In this document: piece by piece, positions 8,360 to 16,800 of the stretch
Layout: each line of letters starts with the position of its first letter
Position numbering within the stretch: position 1 is the stretch's first letter
Source of the DNA: Deltaproteobacteria bacterium
GTDB taxonomy: Bacteria; Myxococcota_A; Polyangia; Polyangiales; Ga0077539
Assembly: GCA_030694465.1 (NCBI GenBank)
Contig: JAUXYJ010000023.1
Span: 248,001-312,000 of the forward strand
Length of the DNA: 64,000 bases
Direction of reading: 5' to 3'
Program-made: the position numbers and the translations under genes
Notes under the pieces: model-generated
What the model saw: the letters and a program-made list of their open reading frames with translations, nothing else
Told to the model about the DNA's origin: nothing
The model's database searches: none

Positions 8360-11020
8360 ATGTGTTTGGGCTCTGCTGTGCCTCGTAAACTCTCTCGCAA
8401 AGCTGCGGCTCTCGTCCGCTCGGTCTCGCTTCTCGCGCTCGGAGCTGGGATTTTTACCGCTTCGAACAGCGATTTCTCAACGCTCGAGGAGTCCCTCGCG
8501 AGGCGCGGGCTGCGCGCAGTGCCCGCGTCCATCCATTGGATCGATCCCGCCGATGCGCCCCTCCGTCGCGCGATGTTCTTAGCCCGCGCGTCAAGCGAGG
8601 GAGCCAAGACTGATCTCTTCATCGCGCACACACGGACCACGCCCGGCGATCGCGTCATCGCGCTCTCGAATGTGTACAACCTGTCCAACTCGCCGGCAGC
8701 CGACGAGGACCTTCTCACGCTCGACGCGACCGGCACTTATGCCGCGTTCGTCACGCGCGTCGAAGGGCGCGTCGATGCGCTCAGCGTGGTGGACACCCGC
8801 GGAGAGCGCGCAGAGCTTCCCTCAGAGACCGGCGCGCGGGTGCGGCTCGCGATCACGCGGTGGCAGCGCACGGGGAGGCCCACGGGGTACGGCATCGAGC
8901 GCTTTGAGCTCACGCACCCAGTCGAGCATGTTTCGCTGCGATTTGACCGCTCGAGTCTCCTCGCGACCTTGGCCCATCGTGTGCGCGTACGGATTGAGCC
9001 CGAGCGCGATTTTGTCATCCGTGAGCACCCCGAGCTCGTGCGGCATCGGCCTCGCGTAGCGGCCCAAATGGACGCCTGGGTCCCCTGGACGGTCAACCTC
9101 GTGCGCGCGGTCCCGTGGATTGGCGCTGAGCCCATCGAGATGCTCGAGTCCATCGCGTTTGGCGCCGAACATCAGTTCGCGCGATTGAGGCAGTCCACAG
9201 TCGGGACCAACACTGCGCGCGACGACGCGCAGGACCTGCAGGACGTGCTCTCCACCGGCACGCGCGCGACCCATGAGCTGGAGGGTCCCGTCGAAGATTG
9301 GCCCCCAGCGGCGCTCACGCCCATGACCCGTCCAGCGCTCCCGCACGAGGGCGAGTGGTCGCCGCTTGTGCAAGACGGCGACCCGTTTTCGCGCAGCAAC
9401 GTGGGCGCGCCGTCCCCGATGTACATCACGTTCTTGCGACCCGATCCCGAGCGGCTCGACGGCCGCACGTTCTTCGCCGCATGGGATCCGCGACAGATCG
9501 AGCTGCACGTCGTGCCCGGGAGCGAAGAGCCCATCGGCGCGACAGGTGAAACAGGCACCGGCGCGATCCCCCGCGATGCCAGCACCATGAGCCGACTTGT
9601 GGCTGGCTTCAACGGCGCTTTTCAGGCCCTCCACGGCGAGTTTGGCGTGTTCGCCGAGGGGATGGTCTTGCTGCCGCCCAAGCCCTACGCGGCGTCGCTC
9701 ATGTTGCTCGCCAACGGAGACCTCGGGTTTGGTTCGTGGCCACGAGAGCTCCGAAGCACACCCGACGAGGTCGTCGAGTTTAGGCAGAACATGACCGCCA
9801 TCGTCGATGAAGGTCAGTACAACCCCTGGCGACGCGGATACTGGGGCGGAATCCACGGTCAAACCACGGACACGCACACCACACGGACCGCGATTTGTCT
9901 CACCCGCGCCAACCACATTCTCTACGCGTGGGGAGACCACATCGAGCCGTCTTCGCTGGGTCGCGCGCTGATCGCGGCCAACTGTCGCTACGCGATTCAC
10001 CTCGACATGAACGGGGTCAACACGGGCTTTGAGCTCTACCGCGTGGGGCCTCCCGCTTCGCATCCGCCGCTCGAACACCCATTGATTAACAGCTTCGAAG
10101 CCGAGGGGACCATCTCGGGTCTTCCCGGGATGACCTACCGCGCCCGCAAGCTCGTGCGCCGCATGGGACACAACCTCCCGCGGTACATCCGCCGTGACCC
10201 ACGCGACTTTTTCTACTTGTTGCTGCGCTCTGTGCTCCCGGGCCCCGCGATCAGCCCGCCGATTTCTCCGGCCCTCCCCGGCGAAGGGACCTTTCACGTC
10301 CAGGGCCTCGGAACCCAGCCTTTTCCCTGGCCCATGGCCCGCACGCGGCTGCGCCCGGACCCCACGCAGCCTGACCGATCGGTCAACCTCCTGCGGATCG
10401 ACCCTCGCCGCGTTCGTCTCGCTCCGGCAGACACCCGCGAGCCCCTCGTCGCGCGCTTTGTGGGCGGCGCTGTGGCGCGCGGAGCAGGCGCCCCGAGGGT
10501 GACCATGTCGCGCACTGTGCAAGGCCCACGCTGGGTCATTGGCACCGAAGGAGACGGCCTCGCGGGCGAGACCCTGGCGCCCAACGCCGCGGTCCTGCGA
10601 GGTGCAGGGATCGACCGCGAAGGCTACCTCGTGCTCGCGGTGACCGACCGCGCAGTCGCCGGTGTGATCTCCCAGGCGCTCGATCGCGCCGGCTGTGGCC
10701 CCGCACGCATTGCTCTTGGCGAGGCCATCTTGACCCTGCCCAGCGGACAGGGCGCGCTCGGCGAAGCAGCGCCCGCAACGCTGCGCCCCACCCTCGCCCT
10801 CACGCCACAGGTCTGGACCGGCGCGCAGCGGATGTTTCCAGAGGTCACGCCCGTCTCGCCCTCGACGTGGATGCCCCCCATGCAGCGCCGCGTCCGGTAC
10901 ATCCGCAACCCCGACCGCGAGGGCACCGTGCGCGTCAACATCGTGGGCGGAGAGTCACTCGTGCTCCCCATGCGAGGATGGAGCCCCCCGGCCGACGCCG
11001 GCGCGAGCACACCGCACTAG
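8360..11020 (+). CDS. Large exported protein with phosphodiester glycosidase (NAGPA)-like region
   Basis: An 886-residue protein with a hydrophobic N-terminal segment (about 15-37, LVRSVSLLALGAGIFTAS) that could be a signal peptide or anchor. The middle (about 410-570) resembles the phosphodiester glycosidase / NAGPA family: VAGFNGAFQ, EFGVFAEGMVLLPP, LLANGDLGFGSW, TRTAICLTRANHILYAWGD and YAIHLDMNGVNTGF, the last carrying the family's typical Asp. Relatives cleave phosphate-linked sugars or act on cell-wall polymers. The first 400 and last 300 residues are not recognised. The start at 8360 has AGG nine bases upstream; a GTG at 8378 is an alternative. The domain assignment is by motif memory only and is moderately sure. 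Confidence 0.6.
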   Translation: MCLGSAVPRKLSRKAAALVRSVSLLALGAGIFTASNSDFSTLEESLARRGLRAVPASIHWIDPADAPLRRAMFLARASSEGAKTDLFIAHTRTTPGDRVIALSNVYNLSNSPAADEDLLTLDATGTYAAFVTRVEGRVDALSVVDTRGERAELPSETGARVRLAITRWQRTGRPTGYGIERFELTHPVEHVSLRFDRSSLLATLAHRVRVRIEPERDFVIREHPELVRHRPRVAAQMDAWVPWTVNLVRAVPWIGAEPIEMLESIAFGAEHQFARLRQSTVGTNTARDDAQDLQDVLSTGTRATHELEGPVEDWPPAALTPMTRPALPHEGEWSPLVQDGDPFSRSNVGAPSPMYITFLRPDPERLDGRTFFAAWDPRQIELHVVPGSEEPIGATGETGTGAIPRDASTMSRLVAGFNGAFQALHGEFGVFAEGMVLLPPKPYAASLMLLANGDLGFGSWPRELRSTPDEVVEFRQNMTAIVDEGQYNPWRRGYWGGIHGQTTDTHTTRTAICLTRANHILYAWGDHIEPSSLGRALIAANCRYAIHLDMNGVNTGFELYRVGPPASHPPLEHPLINSFEAEGTISGLPGMTYRARKLVRRMGHNLPRYIRRDPRDFFYLLLRSVLPGPAISPPISPALPGEGTFHVQGLGTQPFPWPMARTRLRPDPTQPDRSVNLLRIDPRRVRLAPADTREPLVARFVGGAVARGAGAPRVTMSRTVQGPRWVIGTEGDGLAGETLAPNAAVLRGAGIDREGYLVLAVTDRAVAGVISQALDRAGCGPARIALGEAILTLPSGQGALGEAAPATLRPTLALTPQVWTGAQRMFPEVTPVSPSTWMPPMQRRVRYIRNPDREGTVRVNIVGGESLVLPMRGWSPPADAGASTPH

Positions 11021-11023
11021 AGC

Positions 11024-11041
11024 CCCGGCGACGTCGCCGGG
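11024..11041. repeat. Dispersed palindrome, copy 2
   Basis: CCCGGCGACGTCGCCGGG, identical to copy 1. It fills the 24-base gap between two converging genes and could end transcription from both sides. Confidence 0.85.
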
Positions 11042-11044
11042 TCC

Positions 11045-11860
11045 CTAGCTGGACTTGCCCGCCTTGCCCGCCTTGCCCGCCTTGCTTGCCTGGCTTGCCT
11101 TGCTGGGCTTCTTGCTCATCGCCGCCTCAAACGTGCGATCTACCTCGGCGATGGCCTTGGCAAACTCCGCGAGGCTCTCGCGGGTGAGCCCCACAAAGCT
11201 GATCTTGCCTTGGCTCTTGCGCACTCGCACACCCACCAACGGCCGCTTGCTGATCGCCTTGTCGAGCTGCACCAAGAGCGGGTCCGACGCCAGGCGCCTC
11301 GTAGCCCCACGGTTCTTCAGGTTAGCCGCATCGGTGATCTGCTTGATAGAGACCTCAGCGAGCGGAAGTAGGCGCTTTTTGCCGTCCATCTCAAGCGCGA
11401 TACGCAGCGCATCGAAGTCCGTCCGTCGCAGACCCTTGGTGACCGATTTGGTGCCCTTGGCGTCGAGGTAGCTCAGCGCCGCGTCGATCTTGTGCACACC
11501 CAAGCGCTGCACATCGGCTTCGGTCGCGTGCCGCGCGACGCGTACATTTCGCCGCGCGACGCGCTCGTCCTCTTCGAGAACTTGAGCGCAAAACGCCGCG
11601 AACGACGTGATCCCAGCGGCGAGATAGAGCGGAGGCTCGTGGTCCATCATTTCGGCGGCGAGCTCGTAGCGTTGATCAAAGGTCTTGGCGCCGCTCTTGA
11701 CCAAGGCTCGGAGCTTGCTGTGGGCGATCTTCCAGTCGCCGCGGAGCTTGGTCATCGCGTCACGATCGAGCTCTGCGCCGCGCGCGGGCTTCGGGGCTGT
11801 GACGACTTTGGGGGATTTTGCAGGCTTGCTGGCCTTCTTCGGCTTGCTTGAGGTTGCCAT
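11045..11860 (-). CDS. Lys/Ala-tailed protein of unknown function
   Basis: 271 residues. The first 30 are Lys/Pro/Ala-rich (KPKKASKPAKSPK) and the last 22 repeat Lys-Ala/Gly-Lys units (SKAGKAGKAGKSS), like the tails of histone H1-like and other nucleoid proteins. The middle is folded-looking and helical: TFDQRYELAAEMMDHEPPLY, then a Glu/Arg helix (VLEEDERVARRNVRVA), LGVHKIDAALSYLDAK, and a basic C-terminal part (KRPLVGVRVRKSQGKISFVG). I do not recognise the core family. Basic tails suggest DNA or RNA binding; this is inference. It is flanked by palindrome copies on both sides and is divergent from the VCBS lipoprotein gene. Confidence 0.7.
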   Translation of the reverse strand: MATSSKPKKASKPAKSPKVVTAPKPARGAELDRDAMTKLRGDWKIAHSKLRALVKSGAKTFDQRYELAAEMMDHEPPLYLAAGITSFAAFCAQVLEEDERVARRNVRVARHATEADVQRLGVHKIDAALSYLDAKGTKSVTKGLRRTDFDALRIALEMDGKKRLLPLAEVSIKQITDAANLKNRGATRRLASDPLLVQLDKAISKRPLVGVRVRKSQGKISFVGLTRESLAEFAKAIAEVDRTFEAAMSKKPSKASQASKAGKAGKAGKSS

Positions 11861-11904
11861 CGCGCGGCAGTGTCAGGCACGCAAGCCACGCAACGCAAGC
11901 GATA

Positions 11905-11940
11905 CCGGCGACGTAGCCGGAATTTCGGCGACGTCGCCGG
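11905..11940. repeat. Dispersed palindrome, copies 3 and 4 in tandem
   Basis: Two copies lie five bases apart: CCGGCGACGTAGCCGG at 11905-11920 (one base off the perfect palindrome) and CGGCGACGTCGCCGGG at 11926-11941. They sit in the 229-base gap between divergent genes, the only copies found in a divergent promoter region here. Confidence 0.8.
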
Positions 11941-12089
11941 GTCCAAACCCGTAGAGCCACAACCGCAGCGAAGCACAGGCTCGGTAGCCACTAGGCAACC
12001 CGCGCCACAGGGCCCACACTGAGCGCGCATCGCTCGCCAAAGACTCGCCAAGTCCATTGGACTTCACCCCTCCCCCATCGAGAGCCTCT

Positions 12090-14459
12090 ATGAAGCCCAT
12101 TTTTCTACAAAAACCCGCGGTGTGTGCAGTGCTAGCCACGCTCTCGCTCGCGCTCACGGCGTGCTCTGACACACCGAGCATGCAGACCGACGCGAGCACC
12201 GATCGTGCGGCCCCACGCGACGGGACGGGCCTCGATGGAAGCGACGACGGCAGCAGCATGGACGCAGACGCGAGCGGACCCGGCGACGTCGCCGACGTGA
12301 CGCAAGACAGCACCCCCGCGGGCCTCGGAGAGCGCTGCAACGCGTCCCGCCCGTGCCCTGGTGCGCTGGCCTGCGTCGAGGGCCTGTGTCGACTCGACTG
12401 CGGAGGCAACGCACGCTGCGCGACCCCCGAGCGCTGCTGCGCAGCCAACGAAGTGTGCGCCGGCGACGCCTGCGTTTTGCCCGGGATGGCGTGCACTCCT
12501 ACCCCCGGCTGCGGAGGCGCGGGCGTCGGGCTCTGCCCCGAGGGACAATACTGCGACGCGACGATCATGCGGTGCCTCTCGACCGCCGCAGCGCGCATGT
12601 GCACTGTCCCCGCGAGCGCGTCGTTTAGGCCCGTCGAAGCCTGGTCGTGGACCGGCAGCCGCGCCAACCCGGCCTATCGCGGCGTGCTGGTCACACCGAT
12701 CGTCGCCGACGTAGACCGCGACGGTGCGAGCGACGTCTTGGTCATCGCCTACCGAGACCCTCCGGCGGCGTTTGGCGGCTCGATCACGGCGCAATCGATC
12801 TTGTGCGCGCTCGCAGGTCCCGGGGACTGCGCAGGCGGACCTCGTGAGCTCTTTTGCACCGACCCAGCGATTGAGCTCAACGCGTGGGGCAACATCGCCG
12901 TCGCAGACCTGGACCAGACCGATGGGGTCAACGAGCTCACGATCATCGCGGGCCTCCGGCGCGGTCCCCTCGGTGGCGACGGCATCGTCGCGTTTAACGC
13001 TCGTGGAGCTCGCCTCTGGGAGGGACACACGGCCGCAGGCCCCTCGAACCCCACGGTGTACGCCGGAGGCATCGCGATCGCGGACCTCGACGCAGACGGG
13101 CGCGCAGAGATTATCGTCGGCAACAGCGTGTTTGATCACACCGGGCTCTTGCGTTGGCGAGGCACGGGGACCTGCTGGGGCACATTTGGTCCGCACTCGT
13201 TTGCCGTGGATTTGTCCTCGCCACCCGACGGTCAGCTAGAGGTCGTGTGCGGCAACACGGTCTACGCGAACGACGGCCGCGTGCTGTGGACCGGCGCCGG
13301 AATCGGCGGAGGCTGGGGCGGCGCGGCAGACTTTGACTCGGACGGAGTCGGCGAAGTCGTAGTGATTTCTGCGGGCAATATTGCAGCGTTTCGCAACGAT
13401 GGGCGCCCCTTCGTGGCCCCGACGACCTTCGCGTCGCTCGGGCTTGATGGCCAGGGCGGCACGCCCACCATCGCGGACCTCGACGCCGATGGGATCCCCG
13501 AGATCGGCATCGCCGGCGCGACCCAGTACGCCGTGTTGAGGGTCGCCTTTCGTGGGGGTGTGCGCGTGTTTGAGCGCGTCTGGAGACAGCCCGCGGACGA
13601 CGCAAGCTCGAGCAGCACGGGCTCGGCGATGTTCGATTTTGACGGCGACGGTCAGTACGAAGTGATCTACCAAGACACCTGTCGCGCGAGGGTATTTGCA
13701 GGCCGAGATGGCGCGGTCGTGATGGACATCCCCAACATCTCAGGGACCGCAAGCAACTACCCTACGGTCGCGGATCTCAACGCAGACGGACGCGCCGAGT
13801 TTGTGCTCGTGAGCGATTCTTACTACGCACGCTCGGGCTTGATCCCGTGTCCGGCCACCACTCCAAGGACCGACGGCGTGCGAGTGTTTCGCGACGCAAA
13901 CGACAACTGGCGATCGACCCGCGGCATCTGGAACCAGCACACCTACCACGTCACCAACGTGTGCGATGGCGTCGATTCGGTCTGCGATCCAGCAGAGAAT
14001 CGTCACGGAGCGGTCCCACGCCGCGCCCGCCCACCGTGGGCCGCGGGCACCAACGCGTTTAGGGTCAACGCACAGCTCGGCGCGATCGATCGCGCAGCGC
14101 CCGACCTGGTCACACTCTCGGCCGCGGCAGACGTCAGCGCGTGTCCGGCGCGTTACACAGTGCGCGCAGACATCGGCAACCGTGGATCGCTCGTGGCTCC
14201 CGGCGAGACCCCTGTGAGCTTCTACGAACAGGTCCCCGGAGCCATGCGCAGGCTCTTGGGCACTGTGACACTGGGACGAGCCCTCGCGCCCGGCGGCTCG
14301 GTCCGTGTGACCCTCCCGGTGATGCCTGCGATGCCAGGCCGCTTCGAGGTCATCGTGGTCCCGAATGACAACGGCATGGGCGCGCGACCCTTTCGTGAAT
14401 GCAACACGGACAACAACGCCAGCGTGCCTCTCACAATCGACTGCACCCTGATCGGGTAG
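12090..14459 (+). CDS. Lipoprotein with Cys-rich module, VCBS/FG-GAP repeats and CARDB-like end
   Basis: A 789-residue exported lipoprotein: signal peptide with lipobox LTAC (Cys25), an acidic linker (about 30-80), a Cys-rich module (about 85-180, RCNASRPC, CCAANEVC, CPEGQYC), then a beta-propeller of FG-GAP/VCBS repeats recognised by repeated D-x-D-x-D-G calcium loops (VADVDRDGASDV, IADLDADGRAEI, IADLDADGIPEI, MFDFDGDGQYEV, VADLNADGRAEF). The segment STRGIWNQHTYHVTNV and a C-terminal CARDB-like beta domain (DIGNRGSLVAPGETPVSFYE) complete it. Such proteins are surface-bound, probably for adhesion or substrate contact; the ligand is unknown. An upstream in-frame start is possible, but the signal peptide fixes the ATG at 12090. 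A palindrome copy is embedded in the linker coding sequence. Confidence 0.82.
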   Translation: MKPIFLQKPAVCAVLATLSLALTACSDTPSMQTDASTDRAAPRDGTGLDGSDDGSSMDADASGPGDVADVTQDSTPAGLGERCNASRPCPGALACVEGLCRLDCGGNARCATPERCCAANEVCAGDACVLPGMACTPTPGCGGAGVGLCPEGQYCDATIMRCLSTAAARMCTVPASASFRPVEAWSWTGSRANPAYRGVLVTPIVADVDRDGASDVLVIAYRDPPAAFGGSITAQSILCALAGPGDCAGGPRELFCTDPAIELNAWGNIAVADLDQTDGVNELTIIAGLRRGPLGGDGIVAFNARGARLWEGHTAAGPSNPTVYAGGIAIADLDADGRAEIIVGNSVFDHTGLLRWRGTGTCWGTFGPHSFAVDLSSPPDGQLEVVCGNTVYANDGRVLWTGAGIGGGWGGAADFDSDGVGEVVVISAGNIAAFRNDGRPFVAPTTFASLGLDGQGGTPTIADLDADGIPEIGIAGATQYAVLRVAFRGGVRVFERVWRQPADDASSSSTGSAMFDFDGDGQYEVIYQDTCRARVFAGRDGAVVMDIPNISGTASNYPTVADLNADGRAEFVLVSDSYYARSGLIPCPATTPRTDGVRVFRDANDNWRSTRGIWNQHTYHVTNVCDGVDSVCDPAENRHGAVPRRARPPWAAGTNAFRVNAQLGAIDRAAPDLVTLSAAADVSACPARYTVRADIGNRGSLVAPGETPVSFYEQVPGAMRRLLGTVTLGRALAPGGSVRVTLPVMPAMPGRFEVIVVPNDNGMGARPFRECNTDNNASVPLTIDCTLIG
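12278..12294. repeat. Dispersed palindrome, copy 5 (inside a coding region)
   Basis: ACCCGGCGACGTCGCCG lies within the acidic linker of the VCBS lipoprotein, encoding Pro-Gly-Asp-Val-Ala without breaking the frame. One half-arm is shortened at the right end. Confidence 0.65.
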
Positions 14460-14467
14460 CCCTCAGG

Positions 14468-14483
14468 GCGGCGACGTCGCCGG
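14468..14483. repeat. Dispersed palindrome, copy 6
   Basis: GCGGCGACGTCGCCGG occupies the 26-base gap between the converging lipoprotein and acyltransferase genes. Confidence 0.8.
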
Positions 14484-14485
14484 AT

Positions 14486-15433
14486 CTACACGCGACCAAG
14501 AAAGGGAAGGCGCCCTTTGGCCACGACGTCCATCTCGCGCTGGAGCGCGTCGCGCACTTCGGCATAGCAGCGATCGAGCACCGCGGGATCGTCGGCGTCC
14601 GCCGCACTGAGCGAGGGCCAACGGATCGCCGGCCCAAACGCCAGCGAGGTCTGCACCGGCAGCGGAACATACGGAAACAGCCCGCTTGTGAGCCCCCACG
14701 GGAGACTCAAGACAATCGGAAACACCTGCAATCGAAGCCACGAACGCGTGCGCAGCAGCTTGGCAAGACCGTCCCCGCGCGTGAGCACCACGAACTGCTC
14801 ATGCGTCCCTGCGCTCACCACCGGCACGATCGGGACCCCCGTGCGCAAAGCGAGCTTGAGAAAGCCCTTGCGACCGCCGAGCTCGATCTTGTATCGCTGC
14901 GAAAACGCACGCGTAGAGTCAAGATCACTCCCCGGATAGACCAACGTAATGTGCCCCGCGCGCAGAGCTCGCTCGGCACCCGTGTGCCCCGCGCGCAAGA
15001 TCCCGCCACGACGCGCAAGCGAGCGCAGCGTGGCGGTGGTGTGAAGTAGGTCGTGCGAGAGCGAATACACGGGGCGTGACGGCCCCAAGTGGTCCCAGAG
15101 CGCGAGCACGGTGAGGGCGCTGTCGCTCACGACGATCCCGCCATTGTGGCTCCCGACGAGCAGCACAGGGCCCTCGCGAGGGACGTGCTCGATGCCGCTC
15201 ACTTGCCAGCGAAAATAGCGCTCGGCGACCGGCCGCAAGACACGCATCCACTGCGCTACAAAGGCAGGATCGCGTGCGTCGAGGTCGTCCGCGGCGAGCT
15301 TGCGCTCGGGGTTCACAATGTACTTCGCGACCGTGTGCGCGAGGCCAACTGGAGTGATCAACGCGCGCCCCTCGGGCCCCAGCGCGTCGAGCAGCTCCGC
15401 GTACCATTGGCGCAGTTCAAAGGGCTCAGCCAT
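14486..15433 (-). CDS. PlsC-like phospholipid/glycerolipid acyltransferase
   Basis: 315 residues. The acyltransferase core starts near 90 with GSHNGGIVVSD (the H-x4-D catalytic motif in modified context), followed by LARRGGILRAG and the block VYPGSDLDSTR, corresponding to the acceptor-binding motif, and GVPIVPVVSAGTH. It should transfer acyl chains to a glycerophospholipid or related alcohol at the inner membrane. The length and the VYPGSD block resemble the group of lysophospholipid acyltransferase-like proteins sometimes labelled diacylglycerol acyltransferase. The first 85 residues are helical and not recognised. It stands alone; the exact acceptor is unknown. Confidence 0.8.
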   Translation of the reverse strand: MAEPFELRQWYAELLDALGPEGRALITPVGLAHTVAKYIVNPERKLAADDLDARDPAFVAQWMRVLRPVAERYFRWQVSGIEHVPREGPVLLVGSHNGGIVVSDSALTVLALWDHLGPSRPVYSLSHDLLHTTATLRSLARRGGILRAGHTGAERALRAGHITLVYPGSDLDSTRAFSQRYKIELGGRKGFLKLALRTGVPIVPVVSAGTHEQFVVLTRGDGLAKLLRTRSWLRLQVFPIVLSLPWGLTSGLFPYVPLPVQTSLAFGPAIRWPSLSAADADDPAVLDRCYAEVRDALQREMDVVAKGRLPFLGRV

Positions 15434-15571
15434 CAGCGGTGCGTGATGCTAACCGCGCACAGAGGGCCGAGATGCAGCCCGTTTGCGCCGAGGTGTCGAT
15501 TTTGTGCGCCGGTCTCCGAGTGATCTCGTTCTGAGTGCAGACACGCAGCACCCCAAGACGAAAGAGACACC

Positions 15572-16051
15572 ATGAAGACCAGCGATTTTTCACGTATTCT
15601 GCTGACCTTTGCCGCCCTCGCCTCCCTCTCGGCGGCCCCGACGCGCGCCCACGCATGTGGCCCTTACCTCTCAGACTCCGAGCTTGCCGACCGATCCGCG
15701 CGCCATGTGCTCACGACCTACCTCACGGCCCTGCGCACACACGATCGCCAGACCGCGGGCACCCTGTTCGCGACCACCGCGAGCATCTCTCAGGGCGACT
15801 ACCGAGGCTGCTGTCAGCCAATCTCGTGGCCTGCGCGCTCATGGCTTGAGCGCTGGCCACGCGCTCGGCCCACGTCCGTCACCCTCCTCAGCCCTCTAAC
15901 CCTTCAACCCAACCACCAATGGGTCGCACAGGTCCGCGTCGCGCGAGGCGCCGTCGTGCAAATCGAGAGCCTCTACATCCACGTTGACCCGCGCTCTGGA
16001 GCCGCCACCATCGAGCAAATTCTCACGCACAATCCACGCTCGGCCGCGTGA
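15572..16051 (+). CDS. Small secreted protein of unknown function
   Basis: 159 residues with a clear Sec signal peptide (LLTFAALASLSAAPTRAHA, cleavage near 28). The mature part begins CGPYLSDSELADRSARHVLT, has a Cys-Cys pair (GDYRGCCQPISW) and then a beta-rich segment (HQWVAQVRVARGAVVQIESL). The alpha-then-beta order and the phrase VLTTYLTALRTHDRQTAGTLF recall small NTF2/SnoaL-like folds, but this is a guess. AAAGAGA precedes the ATG at good distance. It converges with the sigma factor gene across six bases. Confidence 0.72.
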   Translation: MKTSDFSRILLTFAALASLSAAPTRAHACGPYLSDSELADRSARHVLTTYLTALRTHDRQTAGTLFATTASISQGDYRGCCQPISWPARSWLERWPRARPTSVTLLSPLTLQPNHQWVAQVRVARGAVVQIESLYIHVDPRSGAATIEQILTHNPRSAA

Positions 16052-16057
16052 CATGGC

Positions 16058-16744
16058 TCACTCGTGTTGCGTCGCAAAGACACGCTCGACGCTCGCGTCT
16101 AGCTGGGTCGAGAGCAGCTCATCGAGCTCAGCGCTCGCCAATCCCAACGTGCGTGACAATTGCGCGCGCGTTCGCACATGCAAGAGCTCTTTGGCCGCGG
16201 CGACCCATCGCACCGCGGTCGCGCGATGGACACCGTACGACTCGGCGATGCGCTCAAACGTCACGCCCCGCAAGACATGCATCCGCAGAACAGCGCGCTC
16301 GCGAGGCGCAAGCGACGCCGCAGCCTCTGCAAACGCGAGCCTAAACGCAGCCTTCGCCTCCACCCGAACGCGACGCGTCGCGGGGTCCTCGGCAGCGTGA
16401 ACCCACTGATCAAAAGCCACCGAAGCGTCGCTTGCCTCAAGCTCGCTCTCAGGCCTGCGAGCCCTGCAAAGATCCAGAGCGATTCGCGTCGCGGTCACAC
16501 GCACGAGCCCCGCCAAGCGCCCCTGCCCCGCGTAGCTCTCGAGCCTGCAGTGGCCATCGTCGCCCACGAGCAAGAGCCGCTCGCGGGTGCGCTGCATCAC
16601 CTCGTCCAGCGCGTCCTCGCTGAGCTTCATGGCCGACAGCATCCGCGGGATCTGGGCGATCCAGCGCTGCTCGAAGGTCGCGAGCGCGGCGCGATCTTGT
16701 CTCGCAATCGCCTGCACAAACGCATGCTCGTCGTCTACTTGCAC
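16058..16744 (-). CDS. Sigma-70 family (ECF-like) RNA polymerase sigma factor
   Basis: About 228 residues. The N-terminal half (FVQAIARQDRAALATFEQRW, DALDEVMQRTRERLLL) matches a sigma region 2 core, and the C-terminal part has a region 4 helix-turn-helix: LAPRERAVLRMHVLRGVTFE followed by IAESYGVHRATAVRWVAAAK. It should direct RNA polymerase to a small regulon. The start is uncertain: GTG at 16744 is chosen because similarity starts there; GTG at 16771 is also possible, and neither has a good ribosome site. The open frame extends much further but would cover the divergent kinase gene. Its divergent neighbour carries an anti-sigma-type zinc finger, which suggests the two work together. Confidence 0.78.
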   Translation of the reverse strand: MQVDDEHAFVQAIARQDRAALATFEQRWIAQIPRMLSAMKLSEDALDEVMQRTRERLLLVGDDGHCRLESYAGQGRLAGLVRVTATRIALDLCRARRPESELEASDASVAFDQWVHAAEDPATRRVRVEAKAAFRLAFAEAAASLAPRERAVLRMHVLRGVTFERIAESYGVHRATAVRWVAAAKELLHVRTRAQLSRTLGLASAELDELLSTQLDASVERVFATQHE

Positions 16745-16800
16745 AGCCGCGAGCGTACCAGCCGCGCACACAAGACTGCTACGCTCAAGGCTCCTCGCGA

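Noticed and set aside
8822..10522. A long minus-strand frame (566 codons) opposite the NAGPA-like gene
   Set aside because: High-GC codon bias leaves long antisense frames open. Its translation has no recognisable motif and low-complexity His/Arg/Gly content, whereas the plus strand has a signal segment and family blocks.
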